A DNA stretch of 64,000 nucleotides from Pseudomonas sp. Irchel 3E20 (GTDB taxonomy: Bacteria; Pseudomonadota; Gammaproteobacteria; Pseudomonadales; Pseudomonadaceae), in contig NZ_FYEE01000003.1 in assembly GCF_900187645.1 (NCBI RefSeq), positions 246,552-310,551 of the forward strand. Reading direction: 5' to 3'. The position numbers and the translations under genes are program-made. Below the pieces are notes generated by a model. That model saw only the letters and a program-made list of their open reading frames with translations. It ran no database searches and was not told where the DNA came from. This document shows, one piece after another, positions 1 through 10,673 of this stretch (its first letter is position 1; each line of letters starts with the position of its first letter).

Positions 1-1
1 G

Positions 2-355
2 CTGATTTGCTACGACCTGCGTTTCCCCGTGTGGAGCCGCGATCCCCACGACACCGACCTGCTGCTCTACACCGCCAACTGGCCGGGCGCGCGGCGCCAG
101 CACTGGAACCGCTTGCTGCCCGCGCGGGCCATTGAAAACCTGTGCTACGTCGCGGCGGTCAATCGGGTTGGCACCGACGGCAAGGGCTTTGCCTACACCG
201 GGGATAGCCAGGTTCTGGATTTCCAGGGCGAAAGCCTGTTGAGTGCGGGAGAGGCGGACGGGGTGTTCCTGGTGTGCCTGGATGCGGCAGAGCTGGCGGC
301 TTATCGCACGAGGTTCCCGGCGAACCTGGATGCGGACGGTTTTCAGTTTGCCTGA
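2..355 (+). CDS. Carbon-nitrogen hydrolase (omega-amidase/YafV-like), C-terminal part
   Basis: The gene starts before the window; 117 residues of the C-terminal part are present. The first visible residues, LICYDLRFPVW, hold the nitrilase-superfamily catalytic cysteine in its usual context. They are followed by a family-typical stretch of the fold (LLLYTANWP, then ARAIENLCYVAAVNRVGTDG). Family members hydrolyse C-N bonds of omega-amides in the cytosol; YafV-type enzymes act on alpha-ketoglutaramate-like products of transamination. The catalytic Glu and Lys would lie upstream. The substrate is inferred from family resemblance only. Confidence 0.85.
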   Translation: MICYDLRFPVWSRDPHDTDLLLYTANWPGARRQHWNRLLPARAIENLCYVAAVNRVGTDGKGFAYTGDSQVLDFQGESLLSAGEADGVFLVCLDAAELAAYRTRFPANLDADGFQFA

Positions 356-379
356 GGGGGCGGCGTTACCTGCAAGATT

Positions 380-456
380 GCTATCGCGGGTGAGCCCGCT
401 CCCACAAGGATTTGTATTGTTTGCCACTCCCTCTGTGGGGGCCTGCCCGCGATAAG
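380..456. repeat. REPIN-like inverted pair of REP sequences
   Basis: Two REP cores in opposite orientation (GCTATCGCGGGTGAGCCCGC and, inverted, GGGCCTGCCCGCGATA) are separated by about 30 bases. This is the typical Pseudomonas REPIN arrangement. It lies between the nitrilase gene and the convergent leuA. Confidence 0.75.
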
Positions 457-480
457 GCAGTACGAAATCCCAACCAATAA

Positions 481-513
481 AAAGGCCCCTGGACGCTCAT
501 CCAGGGGCCTTTT
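481..513. terminator. Bidirectional intrinsic terminator between nitrilase gene and leuA
   Basis: The stem AAAGGCCCCTGGA / TCCAGGGGCCTTT with a short loop has a run of A on one side and T on the other, so it can terminate both the rightward nitrilase gene and the leftward leuA gene. Confidence 0.85.
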
Positions 514-528
514 GTATTGCGCAGGGCC

Positions 529-2208
529 TTACGCCGCTTTCGCCTGCGGCTGGCTGAGGGAGCGGTTCAGCGCGCTGAACAGGGCCTTGAAGCTGGCGGT
601 GGTGATGTTTTCGTCGATACCCACGCCGTGGACCGCACGCTCACCATTGACCCGCAGTTCGATGTACGCCGCGGCCTTGGCGTTGGTGCCGGCGCCGATG
701 GCGTGTTCGTTGTAGTCCATGATCTCCACCGGGATCGGCAAACCGGCCACCAAGGCTTCCAGGGCACCGTTACCCTTGCCGCGCCAGTGCAGGTTGGTTT
801 CGCCCTGGCCTTTGCTGGAGACTTCCACCTCGACCGCGCTATGACCGTTCTCTTCCTGCAAGCGATGGCTGACCAGTGCATACGGGGTGTTGGCTTGCAG
901 GTACTCGCTGTGGAGCAGGCTGTGGATCTGCTGGGCGGTCATCTCCAGGCCCAGGCGATCGGTTTCACGCTGCACGACTTGGCTGAACTCGATCTGCATG
1001 CGGCGTGGCAGGTTGATGCCGTACTCCTGTTCCAGCAAGTAAGCGATGCCGCCCTTGCCCGACTGGCTGTTGACGCGGATCACCGCCTCGTAGCTGCGGC
1101 CGATGTCGGCGGGGTCGATCGGCAGGTACGGCACTTCCCACAGGGTGTCGGGTTGTTGCTGGCTGAAGCCTTTGCGGATGGCGTCCTGGTGCGAGCCGGA
1201 GAACGCGGTGTGGACCAGGTCGCCCACGTAGGGGTGGCGCGGGTGCACCGGGATCTGGTTGCACTCTTCCACGACCTTGCGGATGCCGTCGATGTCGGAG
1301 AAGTCCAGCTCAGGGTCCACGCCCTGGGTGTAGAGGTTCAGCGCGACGGTCACCAGGTCGACGTTGCCGGTGCGCTCGCCGTTGCCGAACAGGCAGCCTT
1401 CGACACGGTCGGCGCCGGCCATCAGGCCCAGTTCGGTGGCGGCAACGCCTGTGCCACGGTCGTTATGGGTGTGCAGGCTGATGAGCACGCTGTCACGGCG
1501 GTTGATATGGCGGCCGAACCATTCGATCTGGTCGGCGTAGATGTTCGGCGTGGCGCACTCAACCGTGGCCGGCAGGTTGAGGATCATCTTGTGCTCGGGC
1601 GTTGGGTTCCACACCTCGATCACCGCGTCGCAGACTTCCTTGGAGAACTCCAGCTCCGTGGCGCTGAAGGTTTCTGGCGAGTACTCGAAGGTCCACTGGG
1701 TTTCAGGTTGCATGGCTGCGTACTTGACGAACAGCTTGGCGGCGTTCACGGCGATGGCCTTGACGCCTTCCTTGTCCTGGTTGAAGACGATTTTGCGGAA
1801 GGATGGGCTGGTGGCGTTGTACAGGTGGACGATGGCTTTTTTCGCCCCGCGCAGGGATTCGAAGGTGCGCTCGATAAGGTCTTCACGGCCCTGGGTGAGC
1901 ACCTGGATGGTGGTGTCGTCCGGGATGTGGCCGTCTTCGATGAGGGTGCGTACGAAGTCGAAGTCGGTTTGCGAAGCGGCCGGGAAGGAGGCTTCGATTT
2001 CTTTCACGCCGACGGCGACCAGGGTTTTCCAGAAACGCAGTTTTTTCACTGCATCCATCGGCTCGATCAGCGACTGGTTGCCGTCGCGCAAATCGGAGCT
2101 GCACCAGATCGGCGCGCTAGTGATAGTTTTCGACGGCCAGGTGCGGTCCGGGATGTCGATGGTCGGGAAGGCGCGGTATTTCGAGGACGGGTCTTTGAGC
2201 ATGGTCAT
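529..2208 (-). CDS. leuA: 2-isopropylmalate synthase
   Basis: It condenses acetyl-CoA with 2-ketoisovalerate, the first committed step of leucine synthesis in the cytosol. The 559-residue protein fits the long LeuA class found in Pseudomonas. The N-terminal catalytic TIM barrel shows the signature [16 protein letters not shown] near residue 40 and the metal-binding motif HTHNDRGTG in its second half. The C-terminal part (about 430-559) is the regulatory domain that binds leucine in this family. The start at 2208 is preceded by AAGGA at good spacing; a second ATG lies two codons later. It is monocistronic, with a hairpin terminator just downstream and a possible translated leader upstream (2297-2374). 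Confidence 0.97.
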   Translation of the reverse strand: MTMLKDPSSKYRAFPTIDIPDRTWPSKTITSAPIWCSSDLRDGNQSLIEPMDAVKKLRFWKTLVAVGVKEIEASFPAASQTDFDFVRTLIEDGHIPDDTTIQVLTQGREDLIERTFESLRGAKKAIVHLYNATSPSFRKIVFNQDKEGVKAIAVNAAKLFVKYAAMQPETQWTFEYSPETFSATELEFSKEVCDAVIEVWNPTPEHKMILNLPATVECATPNIYADQIEWFGRHINRRDSVLISLHTHNDRGTGVAATELGLMAGADRVEGCLFGNGERTGNVDLVTVALNLYTQGVDPELDFSDIDGIRKVVEECNQIPVHPRHPYVGDLVHTAFSGSHQDAIRKGFSQQQPDTLWEVPYLPIDPADIGRSYEAVIRVNSQSGKGGIAYLLEQEYGINLPRRMQIEFSQVVQRETDRLGLEMTAQQIHSLLHSEYLQANTPYALVSHRLQEENGHSAVEVEVSSKGQGETNLHWRGKGNGALEALVAGLPIPVEIMDYNEHAIGAGTNAKAAAYIELRVNGERAVHGVGIDENITTASFKALFSALNRSLSQPQAKAA

Positions 2209-2296
2209 CGGGGTAATCCTTATTGTTCGGCCGAAAAGAGGCGGCCTGCCGGTAATGCGTTTACGAGAGATGAGGCGAGGGGCGAGGCACCGCGAT

Positions 2297-2374
2297 TCAC
2301 CCTGGCAGTCGTGCGCTGACGAGGCACAGGCTGCGGTGTTGGCGACGCTGAATGAGGGTGTGAGAGGTTTTCAT
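2297..2374 (-). CDS. Candidate leader peptide upstream of leuA (25 residues)
   Basis: A short frame lies about 90 bases before leuA on the same strand and reads [12 protein letters not shown] followed by [13 protein letters not shown]. It has an AGGG motif about eight bases before its ATG and ends in TGA. Four of its 25 residues are leucine, three of them in the second half, which could sense leucyl-tRNA supply. Weak alternative helices exist downstream, but I see no U-run terminator, so classical attenuation is not proven. Arg and Cys codons are also frequent. It could be a chance frame; conservation across Pseudomonas would decide. Confidence 0.4.
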   Translation of the reverse strand: MKTSHTLIQRRQHRSLCLVSARLPG

Positions 2375-2542
2375 GCGTTCAACCCTAACCGCGCCGGGGG
2401 GACGATGGCAAGCGGCCGGGAAAAATTGAGATAAGTTCTGCTAATTCTCTAATTGGCGAGATTTTATGGCTTGTAAGTGAGGGATTATTAGCTTTGTTTG
2501 CGCGAGGCTATCGGCTTGCGCAATTGGGGCGGCTGGGCTGAC

Positions 2543-2570
2543 GCCATCGCGGGCGAGCCCGCTCCCACAG
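2543..2570. repeat. Single REP element
   Basis: GCCATCGCGGGCGAGCCCGC followed by TCCCACAG is a standard Pseudomonas REP. It lies between leuA's upstream region and the end of the M23 peptidase gene. The rest of 2375-2608 holds the probable leuA promoter region; no other gene is seen. Confidence 0.75.
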
Positions 2571-2608
2571 GGATGGCGGCGATGACGCCAGCAGCTTTGC
2601 CGATGACC

Positions 2609-3430
2609 TCAGGGCTGGAACGCACCAATGAAAATCGCCGGGTCGACCCGCGCGTCGTTGAGGCTGACGTTCCAGTGCATATGGGGCCCGGTGGCGCGGC
2701 CGGTGGCGCCGACCTTGCCCACCACCGCGCCACGCGCCAATTGCTGGCCGGGCTTCACGTCGATTTTCGACATGTGGCAGAACATGCTGATAAAGCCCTG
2801 GCCGTGGTCGACGAACACGGTGTTGCCATTGAAGAAGTAGTTGCCGACCAGGATCACCTTGCCGCCGGCCGGGGTCTTGATGGGCGTGCCGGCGGGAACG
2901 GCGAAATCCAGCCCGGCGTGGGGGTTGCGCTCTTCGCCATTGAAGAAGCGGCGCACGCCGAACTTGCTCGACAGCGGGCCGTTGACCGGTTTGTCCAGCA
3001 GTAGGTTGCTTGGCAGGTTGGGGCTGAAGGTGCGGTAGGCCTTGAGCTGCACCGCCAGTTCGCCTTCGATGCGCTTGAGCTGCGCCTGGTCGGGGTTGAC
3101 CTGGCTTTTGTTCTTCAGGGTGATGCGCTGTTCCGGGTACTTCTTGAAGCCGACGATGAACGGCAGGTTACGCCCTCCCGCCGTGATCTGGTGATTGCCA
3201 GGCTGGACGGTCAGCGGGATGCCGACAATGGCCAGCCAGTTCTCTTGTTCCTTGACCACCAGCACCGGTTTGCCTTGATAGCTCGCCTTGGGCGCTTGCG
3301 CCGCCGCGCCGAGGTCCACCACCGCCACGCCGCCGGGCACCGGTTTGTTGAGCAAACGGGTGATGTAGCTGTCGGCGTGGGCGTTGAGGGTCAGGCACAG
3401 CAGCAACAGGGTGCAGAAAAAACGCGGCAT
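2609..3430 (-). CDS. M23-family peptidoglycan metallopeptidase
   Basis: A 273-residue exported protein with a signal peptide (residues 1-19, ending NAHA). The C-terminal LytM domain keeps the zinc motifs: HxxxD in PHAGLDFAVPAGTPI and HxH in GPHMHWNV. It is therefore expected to be catalytically active against peptide cross-links in the periplasm. The N-terminal 130 residues form a beta-rich region with no catalytic motif. It starts three bases after the end of xseA on the same strand, so the two are probably co-transcribed. A degenerate EnvC/NlpD-type activator role is less likely because the zinc ligands are intact. Confidence 0.9.
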   Translation of the reverse strand: MPRFFCTLLLLCLTLNAHADSYITRLLNKPVPGGVAVVDLGAAAQAPKASYQGKPVLVVKEQENWLAIVGIPLTVQPGNHQITAGGRNLPFIVGFKKYPEQRITLKNKSQVNPDQAQLKRIEGELAVQLKAYRTFSPNLPSNLLLDKPVNGPLSSKFGVRRFFNGEERNPHAGLDFAVPAGTPIKTPAGGKVILVGNYFFNGNTVFVDHGQGFISMFCHMSKIDVKPGQQLARGAVVGKVGATGRATGPHMHWNVSLNDARVDPAIFIGAFQP

Positions 3431-3433
3431 CGA

Positions 3434-4813
3434 TCAGTCCAGTAAAGAGAGGGTGACAGGGGTCAGGTGGTTGTCTTCGACGCGCACCAGCAGTTCGCCT
3501 TCGCCGAGCCGGGCCTTGAGGCGCTGGCCGTTGTGGGTTTGCGCGGCGTTGCGGATGGCGTTGCCCCGTTCGTCGAGCAAAATGCTGTAGCCACGGCCCA
3601 GGGTGGCCAGTGGGCTGACCACGTGTAGGGTTTGCACCTGGCTTTGCAGTTGCAGGCGCCGGCGTTTGAGGCCTTCGCCCATGGCTCGTGGCAGACGCTC
3701 GGCGAGGCTGGCCAGGCGTTGGCGCAGCAAGGCCAGTTGCCGCCCGGGGTGCTGCCCGGCGAGGCGTGTTTCGAGCCGGATCAGGCGTTCGCGGCGGGAG
3801 TTGAGGCTGCGCTCGAAGGCGCGGCGCAGGCGCATGTCCAGGTCGTCCAGGCGTTGCGCTTGCTGGCGCAGGCGTTCGCCCGGATGGCGCAGGCGCCGGG
3901 CCATGCCTTCCAGGCGCAAGCGGTCGTGGCTCAGGCGATTGCGCATCAGCAGCACCAAGCGGCGGTGCAGGCTTTCGACCTGGCGCACCAGGTTGCTGGC
4001 ATCCGGGGCCAGCAGTTCAGCGGCGGCCGAAGGGGTCGGCGCGCGCACGTCGGCGACGAAGTCGCTGATGGATACGTCGGTTTCATGGCCCACCGCGCTG
4101 ACGATCGGCGTCACGCAGGCATCCACCGCCCGCGCCACGGCCTCTTCGTTGAAGCACCAGAGGTCTTCCAGCGAGCCGCCGCCACGGGCCAGGATCAGCG
4201 CATCGAAGCCACGGGCGTCGGCCAGTTGCAGGGCGCGGACGATCTGCGCGGTGGCTTCGCGGCCCTGCACGGCGGTGGGGATCAGGGTCAGCCGAACCTG
4301 GGGCGCACGGCGGCGGAACACGCTGATGATGTCGCGGATCACCGCGCCGGTGGGCGAACTGATGATGCCGATCCGCTGCGGATGGGCCGGCAGTGGCACT
4401 TTGCGCTCGGCGCTGAACAGGCCCTCGGCGCTGAGCTTCTCTTTCAGGGCATCGAAGGCCAGGCGCAACGCGCCGTCGCCGGCCGGCTCCACGGTGTCGA
4501 GGATCAACTGGTAGTCGCCACGGCCCTCGAACAACGAGACTTTGCCGCGCACTTTCACCGCCAGGCCATCCTTCAGCGCCTGGCGCACCCGCGCCGCGTT
4601 CTGGCGGAACAGCGCGCAGCGCACCTGGGCGCCGCTGTCCTTGAGGGTGAAATACACATGGCCAGACGCCGGGCGGGCGAGGTTGGAGATTTCGCCTTCG
4701 ACCCAGATGTTGCTGAACACATCTTCGAGCAGCACCCGCGCGCGGCCGTTGAGTTGGCTGACGGTCAGGACTTCGCGGTCCAGGCCGAGTCTTGCAAAGG
4801 GATCTTTAATCAT
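3434..4813 (-). CDS. xseA: Exodeoxyribonuclease VII large subunit
   Basis: The catalytic large subunit of exonuclease VII degrades single-stranded DNA from both ends together with XseB, which is not in this window. The 459-residue length is normal. An OB-fold is visible in the first 100 residues (EGEISNLARPASGHVYFTLKD), then the nuclease core with IGIISSPTGAVIRDI, ILARGGGSLEDLWCFNEE and VGHETDVSISDFVADVRAPTPS. A long Arg/Leu-rich coiled coil follows at about 280-400. The ATG at 4813 fits family starts. It is likely first in an operon with the M23 peptidase gene. Confidence 0.97.
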   Translation of the reverse strand: MIKDPFARLGLDREVLTVSQLNGRARVLLEDVFSNIWVEGEISNLARPASGHVYFTLKDSGAQVRCALFRQNAARVRQALKDGLAVKVRGKVSLFEGRGDYQLILDTVEPAGDGALRLAFDALKEKLSAEGLFSAERKVPLPAHPQRIGIISSPTGAVIRDIISVFRRRAPQVRLTLIPTAVQGREATAQIVRALQLADARGFDALILARGGGSLEDLWCFNEEAVARAVDACVTPIVSAVGHETDVSISDFVADVRAPTPSAAAELLAPDASNLVRQVESLHRRLVLLMRNRLSHDRLRLEGMARRLRHPGERLRQQAQRLDDLDMRLRRAFERSLNSRRERLIRLETRLAGQHPGRQLALLRQRLASLAERLPRAMGEGLKRRRLQLQSQVQTLHVVSPLATLGRGYSILLDERGNAIRNAAQTHNGQRLKARLGEGELLVRVEDNHLTPVTLSLLD

Positions 4814-4840
4814 GGGGCGCAGTGTAAAGGCATAACGCGA

Positions 4841-5755
4841 TCAATCTCCACGGCTGTGGGCAAATCCCTGGGTAAAGTGCCGGGCGAACTGTTCCACCAG
4901 CGGCGTGGGCGCTTGCCGGCACGCCAGGGCGATGGTGCTGTGGCAATCCGGGTCGGCCAGGGGTAGAAAGTGCAGGTTGGCGGGGGCGATGTCTTGCATC
5001 GATTCGGGCAGCAGGGCGATGCCGAACCCGGCCTGGATCAATTGCAACTGGGTGGTCTTGCGCGATACCACTCGCGCAGCCTTGGGGAAAAATCCGGCGC
5101 GCATGCACAGTTCCGCCGACAGGTAGCTCAAGCCCCCGCGCTGTGGGTGGGGCAGGGAGATGAAGGGCTGGTCCTTGAGTTGCGCCAAGTCCACGCCTTG
5201 GGCGGGCACTTGCCGGGCCAGCGCATGGCCTGGCGGCACCGCCAGCAGCAGGCGCTCGCTATATAAAGGCAGCACGCGCACGCCTTCGCGCTGGCGCAGC
5301 ACAGGCAGGCGTAGCAGGCCGATGTCCAGGCGCCCCTCGGCCAACTCCTGCAATTGGGCTTCGGAGGACAGCTTGACGATGTCCATGGACACGCCGGGGT
5401 ATTGCGCCAGATAAGCGCTGATGCCTTGGAGCAGGCGCCCGCACATGGGCACGGTGCTGGAGTGGCTCAAGCGCAGGGTGCCGCGCTGGCCATTGCCGAC
5501 CTGGGTGGCCAGTTCGCTGGCCGCCTCAAGTTCGTTGAGCAGGCTGCGGGCGCGGGGGTAAAACGCCTCACCGGCCGCTGTGAGCCGCGGTTGTCGCGCG
5601 GTGCGCTCGAACAGCGGCGTTTGCAATTGGCTTTCCAGTTCTTTGATCTGCCGGCTCAGGGCCGATTGGGCGACGAACAGGCGCTCGGCGGCGGCGCTGA
5701 AACTGCCGCATTCGGCGATATCGACGAAGTAACGCAACTGGCGGGTGGAAATCAC
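4841..5755 (-). CDS. LysR-family transcriptional regulator
   Basis: The 304-residue protein has an N-terminal winged helix-turn-helix (LRYFVDIAECGSFSAAAERL, SALSRQIKELE) and a C-terminal periplasmic-binding-like effector domain. Translation starts at GTG 5755, preceded by AAGG. It is divergent from a TauE/SafE-type exporter gene, with about 100 bp between them, the usual arrangement for a LysR protein controlling its neighbour. The effector is unknown; resemblance to CatR/BenM-type proteins is general only. Confidence 0.9.
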   Translation of the reverse strand: MISTRQLRYFVDIAECGSFSAAAERLFVAQSALSRQIKELESQLQTPLFERTARQPRLTAAGEAFYPRARSLLNELEAASELATQVGNGQRGTLRLSHSSTVPMCGRLLQGISAYLAQYPGVSMDIVKLSSEAQLQELAEGRLDIGLLRLPVLRQREGVRVLPLYSERLLLAVPPGHALARQVPAQGVDLAQLKDQPFISLPHPQRGGLSYLSAELCMRAGFFPKAARVVSRKTTQLQLIQAGFGIALLPESMQDIAPANLHFLPLADPDCHSTIALACRQAPTPLVEQFARHFTQGFAHSRGD

Positions 5756-5858
5756 GAGTCATGCCTTTTTGAGATGGGTGGCGGGCAAGGATGATATTAG
5801 TCGCAATGCTCGTTGCTGGCTAAAGTCAGGCGCTAACCAAACAGGAGGCAGGCAAGTG

Positions 5859-6626
5859 ATGAGCGTGATGGGGTTGTTGGAGTCATGGCCGTGGGGCGGG
5901 GTGGATTGGCTGGTGATCGGCCTGGGCATTGCACTGGCCTACATCGTGTTCGGCATCGCCGGGTTTGGCACGGCGCTGGTGGCCGGGCCGATCCTGATCC
6001 TGTTCATGCCACTGTCGAAAATCGTGCCCCTGCTGGTGCTGCTGGATTTTGTCGCCGCGTTCGGCAACCTGCTGCCGTCGCGCAAGGACGTGGCCCGGGC
6101 GGAATTGCTGCGCTTGTTGCCGTGCATGGTGGTGGGGTGCGCCCTGGGGGTGACCTTTTTGCTCAACCTCAAATCGGACATCTTGCTGTTGTTGATGGGG
6201 CTGTTTATCAGCGCCTATGCGATCTACAGCCTGGCGGTGAAAGTGCGCGCCAGCCAGCTCGCGGCCGGGTGGGCAGTGCCGATGGGCACGGTGGGCGGGT
6301 TGTTTGGCGCACTGTTTGGCAGCGGCGGGTTCCTGTATGCGATCTACCTCAATGCACGCTTGCCCAAGGATGCGGCGCGGGCCACCCAGAGTGCGCTGAT
6401 TAGCTGTAGCACCCTGGTGCGCCTGAGCCTGTTCCTGCTGGCCGGGGTTTATGCCGAACTGCCGTTGCTGGTACTGGCAGCCTGCTTGCTGCCCGCCATG
6501 GCCTTGGGCCTGTGGATCGGCCGGCGCCTGAGCATGAAACTATCGCGCGAGGCCTTTGTGCGCCTGGTGACCTGGCTGGTGCTGGCCAGTGGCATTGCGC
6601 TGATCGGCCGCTATCTGAGCGCTTGA
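5859..6626 (+). CDS. Sulfite exporter TauE/SafE-family membrane protein
   Basis: A polytopic inner-membrane protein of 255 residues with about eight hydrophobic segments and the family-type repeats AGFGTALVAGPILI and GTVGGLFGALFGSGGF. Family members export sulfite, sulfoacetate or other small organosulfur anions. AGGAGG at 5843-5848 supports a start at ATG 5859 or GTG 5856; an in-frame ATG further upstream lacks such a site. The divergent LysR gene probably regulates it. The substrate cannot be read from sequence. Confidence 0.88.
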   Translation: MSVMGLLESWPWGGVDWLVIGLGIALAYIVFGIAGFGTALVAGPILILFMPLSKIVPLLVLLDFVAAFGNLLPSRKDVARAELLRLLPCMVVGCALGVTFLLNLKSDILLLLMGLFISAYAIYSLAVKVRASQLAAGWAVPMGTVGGLFGALFGSGGFLYAIYLNARLPKDAARATQSALISCSTLVRLSLFLLAGVYAELPLLVLAACLLPAMALGLWIGRRLSMKLSREAFVRLVTWLVLASGIALIGRYLSA

Positions 6627-6666
6627 CCTGCGGGGCTCAAGGATTAAGCTGCTGGCCTTTTAGCGC

Positions 6667-6720
6667 GCCATCGCGGGCAAAGCGCCACACTCTGTGGGTG
6701 CGGGCTCGCCCGCGATAGCG
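6667..6720. repeat. REPIN: two REP cores in opposite orientation
   Basis: GCGCCATCGCGGGCAAAGCG and its inverted counterpart GCGGGCTCGCCCGCGATAGC form a compact palindrome between the TauE gene and the zinc-ribbon gene. Confidence 0.75.
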
Positions 6721-6742
6721 CCAGCAGCCCCGCAGGCCCGCC

Positions 6743-7291
6743 ATGAATTCGCAAAGCATTCTCGTCCCGAAAATCTCCACCCTGCCGGTCCACGAACCCC
6801 GTGCGCGGGCGGTTGTGCGCTGGCTGGTGCGCAAGAACATTATTAAAGAAGAACTCTCGACCTGCGGGCGCACGGGCAATCGCATGGCCTACGCCATTGC
6901 CGACGGCGCCCGGGCGGTGGTGCTGCACCCCGAGGCGCTACCCTTCGGCGAGCCGATCAATGGCCTGGAAATCGTCACCAAGCGCTGCATCTACACGCCG
7001 GCCAAGGGTTTTCTCGAAGAGGCCGGTTGCCCCGAGTGCCGTCAGGAAGTGGGCGAGGTGTTGTTCGACAGCCTGGAAGACTGGATGCCGGGGCGCACCG
7101 ATAACTTCATCTGCCCTTTGTGCGGCCATGAAGATGACATCAACGGCTTTCTGTTTTTACAGGAGTGCGGTTTTTCCAACCTGGGGTTTATCTTCAACAA
7201 CTGGGCCGAGGCGGGCTTCAAGCCGAGTTTCATCGACGAGTTCGCCGACTGGCTGGATCAGAAGATCAGTTGGGTGAAAGTGGAGTTGTGA
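6743..7291 (+). CDS. Conserved protein with two zinc-ribbon-like CxxC motifs
   Basis: A 182-residue soluble protein without signal peptide or membrane segment. It has two CxxC pairs, GCPECRQEV near residue 95 and ICPLCGHED near 125, spaced as in a zinc ribbon. I believe homologues in Pseudomonas genomes carry a 'sugar ABC transporter ATPase' label, but there is no Walker A motif here, so that name has no support in the sequence. It lies upstream of guaB, separated by guaB's own promoter. Function unknown. Confidence 0.8.
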   Translation: MNSQSILVPKISTLPVHEPRARAVVRWLVRKNIIKEELSTCGRTGNRMAYAIADGARAVVLHPEALPFGEPINGLEIVTKRCIYTPAKGFLEEAGCPECRQEVGEVLFDSLEDWMPGRTDNFICPLCGHEDDINGFLFLQECGFSNLGFIFNNWAEAGFKPSFIDEFADWLDQKISWVKVEL

Positions 7292-7326
7292 GCTTTTTGC
7301 CCCATCCATCCGCATGGCCAACATAG

Positions 7327-8874
<1,548 letters not shown>

Positions 8875-8880
8875 CGCCGA

Positions 8881-8985
8881 CAGCTAAAAGCCACAAGTTA
8901 TGAGCTGCAAGCGGTGCTGCGTCAGCGCAGTCACCGCAAGGCTTCCGATTACTTGCAGCTTGCAGCTTGAAGCTTGCAACTGCTC
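8881..8985. repeat. Palindromic AGCTGCAAG/CTTGCAGCT repeat in the guaB-guaA spacer
   Basis: AGCTGCAAG at 8903-8911 faces CTTGCAGCT at 8952-8960, followed by further CTTGCAG/AGCTTGCAA copies, so the spacer RNA can fold into a long imperfect hairpin. It differs from the GC-rich REP family elsewhere in the window. AGCTNCAAGCT-type intergenic repeats are known in fluorescent pseudomonads. Confidence 0.6.
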
Positions 8986-9000
8986 TTCAGAGTTTCTTTC

Positions 9001-10578
9001 ATGTCCCTCGACATTCACGCCCACCGCATCCTGATCCTCGACTTCGGTTCCCAGTACACCCAACTGATCGCCCGCCGCGTGCGCGAGATCGGCGTGTACT
9101 GCGAGCTGCACCCGTTCGACATGGACGATGACGCGATCCGCGAATTCGCTCCCAAAGGCGTCATCCTCGCCGGTGGCCCCGAGTCCGTGCATGAAGCCAA
9201 CAGCCCGCGCTGCCCGCAAGCGGTGTTCGACCTGGGCGTGCCGGTTTTCGGTATCTGCTACGGCATGCAGACCATGGCCGAGCAACTGGGCGGCAAGGTC
9301 GAAGGCTCCGAGTTGCGCGAGTTCGGCTACGCCCGTGTCGATGTGGTCGGCAAGAGCCGCCTGCTCGATGGCATCGAAGACCATGTGGACGCCGATGGCC
9401 TGTTCGGCCTCGACGTGTGGATGAGCCACGGCGACAAGGTCACCAAGATGCCCCAGGACTTCCATATCCTGGCCAGCACTCCGAGCTGCCCGATTGCCGG
9501 CATGTTCAACGATGACCTGCGCTACTACGGCGTGCAGTTCCACCCGGAAGTGACCCACACCAAGCAGGGCGGCCGCATCCTGTCGCGCTTCATCCTCGAC
9601 ATCTGCGAGTGCGAAGCACTGTGGACCCCCTCGAAGATCGCCGAAGACGCCATCGCCCAAGTGCGCGCCCAGGTCGGCACCGACAACGTGCTGCTGGGCC
9701 TGTCCGGCGGTGTCGATTCCTCGGTCGTTGCTGCGCTGCTGCACAAGGCCATCGGCGACCAGTTGACCTGCGTCTTCGTCGACAACGGCCTGCTGCGCCT
9801 GCACGAAGGCGAGCAAGTGATGGCTATGTTCGCCGAGAACATGGGCGTCAAGGTGATCCGCGCCAACGCTGAAGAGCAGTTCCTCAACAACCTGGCCGGC
9901 GAGTCGGACCCGGAGAAGAAGCGCAAGATCATTGGCCGCACCTTCATCGACGTGTTCGATGCCCAGTCCAACAAACTGGACAACATCAAGTACCTGGCCC
10001 AGGGCACCATCTACCCGGACGTGATCGAGTCGGCGGGCGCGAAAAGCGGCAAGGCCCACGTCATCAAGTCCCACCACAACGTCGGTGGCCTGCCGGAAGA
10101 GATGAACCTCAAACTGGTCGAGCCCCTGCGCGAGCTGTTCAAGGACGAAGTCCGCCGCCTGGGCCTGGAGTTGGGCCTGCCCTACGACATGGTCTACCGC
10201 CACCCGTTCCCGGGCCCGGGCCTGGGTGTGCGCATCCTCGGTGAAGTGAAGAAGGAATACGCCGACCTGCTGCGTCGCGCCGACCACATCTTCATCGAAG
10301 AGCTGCGCAAGGCCGACTGGTACCACAAGGTCAGCCAGGCTTTCGTGGTATTCCAACCGGTGAAATCGGTGGGCGTGGTCGGTGATGGCCGTCGCTACGC
10401 TTGGGTCGTGGCCCTGCGTGCGGTGGAAACCATCGACTTCATGACCGCCCGCTGGGCGCACCTGCCCTATGAACTGCTGGAAACCGTCAGCGGCCGCATC
10501 ATCAATGAAATCGAAGGCATCTCCCGCGTCACCTACGACGTGTCGAGCAAGCCGCCGGCGACCATTGAGTGGGAATGA
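9001..10578 (+). CDS. guaA: GMP synthase (glutamine-hydrolysing)
   Basis: It converts XMP to GMP with ATP and glutamine-derived ammonia. The 525-residue protein is full length from the ATG of [10 protein letters not shown]. The class I glutamine amidotransferase domain (about 1-200) has nucleophile C86 in FGICYGMQT and the distal His/Glu in FHPEVTHT. The ATP-pyrophosphatase domain has the PP-loop [11 protein letters not shown]. The C-terminal dimerisation domain ends with the usual IEWE. It follows guaB in an operon, with a perfect hairpin terminator after it. Confidence 0.98.
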   Translation: MSLDIHAHRILILDFGSQYTQLIARRVREIGVYCELHPFDMDDDAIREFAPKGVILAGGPESVHEANSPRCPQAVFDLGVPVFGICYGMQTMAEQLGGKVEGSELREFGYARVDVVGKSRLLDGIEDHVDADGLFGLDVWMSHGDKVTKMPQDFHILASTPSCPIAGMFNDDLRYYGVQFHPEVTHTKQGGRILSRFILDICECEALWTPSKIAEDAIAQVRAQVGTDNVLLGLSGGVDSSVVAALLHKAIGDQLTCVFVDNGLLRLHEGEQVMAMFAENMGVKVIRANAEEQFLNNLAGESDPEKKRKIIGRTFIDVFDAQSNKLDNIKYLAQGTIYPDVIESAGAKSGKAHVIKSHHNVGGLPEEMNLKLVEPLRELFKDEVRRLGLELGLPYDMVYRHPFPGPGLGVRILGEVKKEYADLLRRADHIFIEELRKADWYHKVSQAFVVFQPVKSVGVVGDGRRYAWVVALRAVETIDFMTARWAHLPYELLETVSGRIINEIEGISRVTYDVSSKPPATIEWE

Positions 10579-10620
10579 TCGTGAACAAGCCCTGAGGGCT
10601 GGCACGCTGTACACCCAATG

Positions 10621-10654
10621 ACCGGGGGAGCCTTGCGCTCCCCCGGTTTTTTTT
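10621..10654 (+). terminator. Intrinsic terminator of guaBA
   Basis: An 11-bp perfect stem ACCGGGGGAGC/GCTCCCCCGGT with a 4-5 base loop is followed by eight T residues, about 40 bases after the guaA stop. Confidence 0.95.
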
Positions 10655-10673
10655 CGGCTCGGGGAAAGCCGTG

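Noticed and set aside
517..2319. Long open frame antisense to leuA (600 codons)
   Set aside because: It is a shadow of high-GC codon usage in leuA. The translation is repetitive (Val/Gly/Ala/Asp/His-rich), without known motifs, and the opposite strand encodes a clear enzyme.
8884..10614. Long open frame antisense to guaA (576 codons)
   Set aside because: It lies entirely over the well-supported guaA gene and has shadow-type composition with no recognisable domain.
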